Positions 60,010 through 64,000 of a stretch of 64,000 nt of DNA are shown here, one piece after another. Under the pieces are notes generated by a model that saw nothing but the letters and a program-made list of their open reading frames with translations, had not been told where the DNA came from and ran no database searches. The translations under genes and the position numbers were made by a program. Origin of the DNA: Nocardiopsis sp. MG754419 (GTDB lineage Bacteria; Actinomycetota; Actinomycetes; Streptosporangiales; Streptosporangiaceae); assembly GCF_018207095.1 (NCBI RefSeq), contig NZ_QOCZ01000010.1, positions 1-64,000 on the forward strand, in the 5' to 3' direction. Numbering within the stretch: position 1 is the first letter of the stretch; every line of letters starts with the position of its first letter.

Positions 60010-60576
60010 ATGCCCGCACTCGCCCCCGTGCCTCCGATGGCCGAGGTCACCATCGCTCTCCACGAGTTGGTGCCGCACGCCTATCGGCACTACTTCAACG
60101 GCCGCCCTGACCGCCCTCACTACCAGTCCCGCCGCTACGACTTCGGCTCCTCGCCTCTGCTCATGCCGCTAGTGCGGGCCTTCCTGGACACCTGTGCAGC
60201 CGAACGCGGTAGCGACTATCGGTACCTGTTCACGCTCTTGGGCAGCGAACTGGCCGGAAACGCACTACGGCACTCCCGCTCCGGCCTGCCGGGGCGTTCC
60301 TACACGCTCCTCTGCCGACGCCGTCGCGAAGGGTTGCGACTCGTGTGTCGCGACGGCGGGGTGGACACCGGGCGCCGGTTCGGCATCCGGGATCGCCGAT
60401 ATCTGACCGTGGACCCCGGCGGTTTGGATCCCGAAGCCGAGGCGGGGCGTGGGTTGGCCATGGTCGATGCCCTGGCCACCGAATGGGGAGACAGCGGCTT
60501 CACCTCACACCGTGCGGTGTGGTTCTTCCTCGCCTACGACCTCGAAGACAGCCGTTGGTCGCACCTGCATCCCTAG
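60010..60576 (+). CDS. ATP-binding protein, anti-sigma-factor (RsbW-like) kinase family
   Basis: A 188-residue GHKL ATPase domain: N box ELAGNALRHS, G1 region LVCRDGGVDTG and G2 region GRGLAMVDALATEWG. Such proteins are serine-kinase/anti-sigma or XRE-partner ATPases. It is divergent from the XRE gene with which such proteins are typically associated. ATG 60010 with AAGGAG 10 bases upstream. Confidence 0.87.
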   Translation: MPALAPVPPMAEVTIALHELVPHAYRHYFNGRPDRPHYQSRRYDFGSSPLLMPLVRAFLDTCAAERGSDYRYLFTLLGSELAGNALRHSRSGLPGRSYTLLCRRRREGLRLVCRDGGVDTGRRFGIRDRRYLTVDPGGLDPEAEAGRGLAMVDALATEWGDSGFTSHRAVWFFLAYDLEDSRWSHLHP

Positions 60577-60601
60577 TTCGCGATAGCAACAGGACGGAAA
60601 A

Positions 60602-60636
60602 GGGCCCAGGAAAGCGCGGCAACGCTTCCCGGGCCC
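60602..60636 (+). terminator. Terminator after the ATPase gene
   Basis: GGGCCC (60602-60607) pairs with GGGCCC (60631-60636), extended inward by GGAA-AGCG/CGCT-TCC with small interruptions. Confidence 0.7.
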
Positions 60637-60684
60637 CAACAGAATCCCGAATTCCAGACCAAGCAAAGTCAGAAAGCAGGATCA

Positions 60685-61017
60685 GTGACGCATCCTATCC
60701 CCGAACCCCGTCGGTCGGCTGAGCTTGTCCACAGGTCGCCTCGGCGTCCGCTGTCTCCCTCGGGGCCCTTCTGTGCGGCGTGTGGGCATCGCACCTGCCG
60801 GTCTCTGCGAGCGCTGCGCCTGCCGTTGATAGGCGGGCATCGCTGCGAGTTCGCGAAGGAGCATCTGCGTGCGGCTGCCGTCCAGGCTCGTCATCCACAC
60901 TTCGTCATCTGGTTCGGGGAGTCCTCGCAGGCCTACTGGATCGCTACGGCCGAAGGGCTGAGCGAGGCCCGCTCGGTCGACGAACTTCTGTTCCTGGTGA
61001 CCCCTGCACGAAGTTGA
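60685..61017 (+). CDS. Small protein of unknown function, next to the CRISPR leader
   Basis: A 110-residue protein. A Pro/Arg-rich start with paired Cys (FCAACGHRTC) is followed by a compact region (KEHLRAAAVQARHPHFVIWF, ESSQAYWIATAEGLSEARSV, DELLFLV) that looks like a true domain. GTG start with AGGA upstream. Similar short proteins occur near XRE/ATPase pairs in actinobacteria, but I do not recognise a named family. Not a cas gene. Confidence 0.5.
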   Translation: MTHPIPEPRRSAELVHRSPRRPLSPSGPFCAACGHRTCRSLRALRLPLIGGHRCEFAKEHLRAAAVQARHPHFVIWFGESSQAYWIATAEGLSEARSVDELLFLVTPARS

Positions 61018-61139
61018 CCCTTCACCGCTATCTTCAACGTGTGAGATTTTCTCGTAAGGCCTGCGTGTCTCATTTGTCTGTTTCTCAACAACTTGCAGAT
61101 TTGGGCTGTTGCCCGGGATGAACGCGCAGGTCAACGAGA
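61018..61139 (+). promoter_or_regulatory. CRISPR leader
   Basis: 122 bases directly before the first repeat, AT-rich for this genome (TGAGATTTTCTCGT, TCATTTGTCTGTTTCTCAAC), on the side expected from the repeat orientation (type I-E repeats read from the leader). It should hold the array promoter and the adaptation signals. Confidence 0.65.
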
Positions 61140-62939
61140 CTGCTCCCCGCGCACGCGGGGATGGACCCGGACGCTTTCGTGCGGCGGTCATGGTGGGCGC
61201 CTGCTCCCCGCGCACGCGGGGATGGACCCGCCGAACCCCCCGCTCACACGGGCGAGTCTCGCTGCTCCCCGCGCACGCGGGGATGGACCCTGTGTGGAGT
61301 GCCTGACCACGCTCGCGGGGTCCTGCTCCCCGCGCACGCGGGGATGGACCCCGGCCACCGCAGATGGCCACGGCCGGCCGATGCTGCTCCCCGCGCACGC
61401 GGGGATGGACCCAACACCCGGCGCTTCCACACCGGCCCGAGCCGCTGCTCCCCGCGCACGCGGGGATGGACCCGGCACCACCCGCCCCCGCGGTGTGGTC
61501 ACCGGCTGCTCCCCGCGCACGCGGGGATGGACCCCTCAGCAAGGCGGCGCGCAACCTCCGCAGCGCCTGCTCCCCGCGCACGCGGGGATGGACCCACCCC
61601 GCCACCATTGAAGTCGATACCCATGATCTGCTCCCCGCGCACGCGGGGATGGACCCCACCGCTGGTGGAAGTCCGCGAACTTCCGCGACTGCTCCCCGCG
61701 CACGCGGGGATGGACCCACCTACACGGACCCCGGCGGCGGCATCCGGTGCTGCTCCCCGCGCACGCGGGGATGGACCCACGTGCGCGTACATCCGCCGCA
61801 GGGAGGCCTCCTGCTCCCCGCGCACGCGGGGATGGACCCCCCGGCGACCGCGCCTCCTGGCCGCTGTTCGACTGCTCCCCGCGCACGCGGGGATGGACCC
61901 ACGCTGCGCGCCCAACTCCCCGACGGCATCCGCTGCTCCCCGCGCACGCGGGGATGGACCCATCCCCCACCCGGGTTGGGGCGAGCAGCGCAGCTGCTCC
62001 CCGCGCACGCGGGGATGGACCCGAACAGGTGGTCGCCGTCGCGCTCGGAGTGGACTGCTCCCCGCGCACGCGGGGATGGACCCGAACAGGTGGTCGCCGT
62101 CGCGCTCGGAGTGGACTGCTCCCCGCGCACGCGGGGATGGACCCTCCTCGGAGTCCTCCTCGAAGCCGACCGTGAGACTGCTCCCCGCGCACGCGGGGAT
62201 GGACCCAAGGTCATCAAGCCGGCGTTCGCGGGCATCCGCTGCTCCCCGCGCACGCGGGGATGGACCCCCATGGCTGTTCGCCATCCCGGCCTTGGCCGGC
62301 TGCTCCCCGCGCACGCGGGGATGGACCCCAGGTCTCCGGCCCGGCCGAGGAGCCCGTCAGTTGCTCCCCGCGCACGCGGGGATGGACCCATCGACCCCTT
62401 CGCCGTCAGGTGCTGCGGCTGCTGCTCCCCGCGCACGCGGGGATGGACCCCCTACGATCGCCGGGTGGCACTGGATGCCATCCTGCTCCCCGCGCACGCG
62501 GGGATGGACCACAGGAACCGAAGCGTCGGGAACGCCCGAACCACTGCTCCCCGCGCACGCGGGGATGGACCCTCGCCCGACGGTCAGCACAGGATGCAGA
62601 CCGGCTGCTCCCCGCGCACGCGGGGATGGACCCGCGTCCTTTCGGGGACACGGCAGGCCCATCTGCTGCTCCCCGCGCACGCGGGGATGGACCCAGGCCA
62701 GCCGACACGAACAGGAGCCGCTTCTGCTGCTCCCCGCGCACGCGGGGATGGACCCAGGCGCTGCAACGGCGGGAGGGTCTCCCACTGCTGCTCCCCGCGC
62801 ACGCGGGGATGGACCCCAACGGGTTCCTCATGCCCCCCTACCGTGTCGCCTGCTCCCCGCGCACGCGGGGATGGACCCGCTCGTGGGGACGGTCATAGCG
62901 CCGCCACAGCCTGCTCCCCGCGCACGCGGGGATGGACCC
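61140..62939 (+). CRISPR. Type I-E CRISPR array, 30 repeats and 29 spacers
   Basis: A 29-bp repeat (begins CTGCTCCCCGCG, centre CACGCGGGGA, ends TGGACCC; it can fold as CCCCGCG/CGCGGGG) recurs with a 61-bp period. Spacers are 32 bp except spacers 17 (62145-62177) and 28 (62817-62849) with 33. Repeat 21 (62361) begins TTG instead of CTG and repeat 23 (62483) ends ACCA instead of ACCC; others are uniform. Spacers 15 (62023-62054) and 16 (62084-62115) are identical. No cas gene lies in the window. The repeat type and spacer length fit type I-E (Cas6e processing). Confidence 0.97.
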
Positions 62940-63050
62940 CACGCCGAACTGGTCGGGATGCTCGCACGGGGCACCGTCCCTCCTCAACGGGGACGAGTGC
63001 TCCATGCGGCCCTGGTCGCGAACGAAGGTGTGCCCACACCGATCCGGGAC

Positions 63051-63074
63051 GGGCGGGCCTCGGCTCGCCCGCCC
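63051..63074 (-). terminator. Terminator of the BNR-repeat gene
   Basis: GGGCGGGC (63051-63058) pairs with GCCCGCCC (63067-63074), 8-base loop, right after the minus-strand gene stop at 63083. Confidence 0.65.
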
Positions 63075-63082
63075 CCCTCGAT

Positions 63083-64000
63083 TCACTCCACGCTGAAGTC
63101 GGCCACCCGGATGGGGGACGGCGTCGTCCCGGTGCTCGGTTCCTGGTAGAGCACCGAGAACACCCCGTCCTCGATGAGACGGTCGTCGTCCACGAGCACC
63201 TCACCGAAGGCGTCGAGCCCGTCGTGCACCTTCGTCCAGTCGCTCCAGTCGCTGTCTGCGGTGGCCGCCATGATCCGACCGCCGGGCAGCACGACGTAGG
63301 CGTTGTCGTCGGCGTCCATGACCAGCTCGGAACGGCCGAAGGCGTCCAGCGGCTCGGGGATCTCCACCTTGTTCCACTCGCCCGACGCGTCGCGGTAGAG
63401 GTGGAACACCCGCCCGTGCTCCCGGCGGTCCACGGCGAAGTCGGTCACGCACGAGGTGAAGCGTCCGGGCACGTAGCTGATGATCACGTGCGGATCGCCC
63501 GCCGAGTCCGTCGCCTGGGACTCCTGGTTGATGAGGGCGTGGTCGGCGGGCAGGGGGTCGACGACGTGCCCGGGGGTGGTGACCGAGACCAGATGGTCGC
63601 TGCCGGTGGTGGCCGCGGCGGCGCCGTCGTCGGTGTGCCAGGTGCGCCCCTCGTCATCGCTGTACACGTAGCCGGTGTCGTGGTTGGTGATACCGCCCGC
63701 GTCGCACGCCACGGCACCGTCCTGCTCGCGCCAGGTGAACGCGGCGTGCAGCCGACCGTCGACGTCGTAGTCGATGCCGTGCAGATAGAGGTTGCGGCGC
63801 TCACTGGTCCCGCCGCCGCCGTCGGCGGTGTAGGTCCCGGTGGCGGAGGACCACGCTCCCAGCCGGGTCCACTCCCCGTCGCGGTACTCGGCCAGCTCCG
63901 AGGCACCGTTGCCGGAGACACCGGTGCGGAAGCTCAGTTGCAGGGCGCCGGAAGGGCTCTGGAGGAAGCGCGGATAGGTGAACACCCCGGCGTCGACGCC
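63083..64000 (-). CDS. BNR_4-type beta-propeller protein (5' end outside the window)
   Basis: The visible 305 codons are open to the window edge (GVDAGVFTYPRFLQSPSGALQLSF at the edge, quoted in part: DAGVFTYPRFLQSPSG). Blade-like repeats are seen: RNLYLHGIDYDVDGRLHAAF, NHDTGYVYSDDEGRTWH, INQESQATDSAGDPHVIISY, ELVMDADDNAYVVLPGG. This is the pattern of BNR repeat-containing (BNR_4) proteins, which include polysaccharide lyases acting on rhamnose-containing glycans. With a rhamnose operon 5 kb away such a role is attractive but unproven. Confidence 0.7.
   Translation of the reverse strand, partial: GVDAGVFTYPRFLQSPSGALQLSFRTGVSGNGASELAEYRDGEWTRLGAWSSATGTYTADGGGGTSERRNLYLHGIDYDVDGRLHAAFTWREQDGAVACDAGGITNHDTGYVYSDDEGRTWHTDDGAAAATTGSDHLVSVTTPGHVVDPLPADHALINQESQATDSAGDPHVIISYVPGRFTSCVTDFAVDRREHGRVFHLYRDASGEWNKVEIPEPLDAFGRSELVMDADDNAYVVLPGGRIMAATADSDWSDWTKVHDGLDAFGEVLVDDDRLIEDGVFSVLYQEPSTGTTPSPIRVADFSVE

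Noticed and set aside
59859-60110. Small plus-strand frame before the ATPase gene
   Set aside because: It overlaps the ATPase start in another frame, has no RBS and shows no protein-like pattern.
61161-63149. A 662-codon open frame through the CRISPR array
   Set aside because: It is made of the CRISPR repeat read in phase (61 bases with shifting spacers) and has no RBS; the repeat units explain it fully. The minus-strand frames over the array are the same artefact.

Overview
High-GC (roughly 70% or more) DNA with dense, often overlapping genes (ATGA, GTGA and TGATG junctions), many GTG and TTG starts, some leaderless genes, a DUF397/XRE/ATPase regulatory trio, an S-adenosyl methyltransferase of the actinobacterial type, an IdeR/DmdR-like iron box and a type I-E CRISPR repeat. 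Together these point to a filamentous actinomycete, with Nocardiopsis or a close relative as the best guess. No rRNA or tRNA gene was seen.

Layout. 0.5-6 kb: a sugar-acid type catabolic operon (FadR/GntR regulator, 3-hydroxyisobutyrate-dehydrogenase-like enzyme, GntP transporter, split transketolase) behind a promoter flanked by two GntR operators. 6-9.3 kb: a CPBP-family membrane protease, a DUF3159 membrane protein and an isochorismatase-like hydrolase. 9.4-15.7 kb: an iron-siderophore uptake operon (ATPase, binding lipoprotein, fused double permease, C39-like peptidase) behind an iron box, plus an AraC regulator. 16-18.3 kb: TetR and a DHA2 efflux pump. 18.4-21.7 kb: an enolase-superfamily enzyme, a tautomerase, a GntR regulator and a second dehydrogenase that share a 15-bp operator. 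22-23.4 kb: a MarR/SDR divergent pair.

23.4-33 kb is a mosaic with many broken genes: a headless MerR, an IS3 OrfA tail, an IS5-type transposase tail, a copy of the tail of the local SDR gene, an aldehyde dehydrogenase head and a frameshifted MoaF-like gene. They lie among intact genes (a second CPBP protease, TetR with an SDR lacking the catalytic Tyr, SnoaL-like, MerR, and a divergent pair of paralogous 97/98-residue proteins of unknown function). 33-39 kb: TetR, MFS pump, Baeyer-Villiger monooxygenase and SMP-30-like lipoprotein, plausibly an oxidise/hydrolyse/export module. 39-43 kb: membrane and zinc-finger proteins, a 30-residue membrane peptide, a RlaP-like nucleotidyltransferase and a methyltransferase.

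43.3-53.4 kb is a phenylacetate regulon: paaK divergent from thiolase-ECH-paaH-paaG, then paaABCDE-paaI. It is controlled at two copies of one 14-bp palindrome, probably by a TetR-type PaaR encoded elsewhere. 53.5-58.5 kb is a rhamnose operon (isomerase, bifunctional aldolase/dehydrogenase, kinase) behind a LacI-type operator. 58.7-61 kb holds DUF397, XRE and an anti-sigma-like ATPase. 61.1-62.9 kb is a 30-repeat CRISPR array with no cas gene in view. A BNR-repeat protein runs off the right edge.
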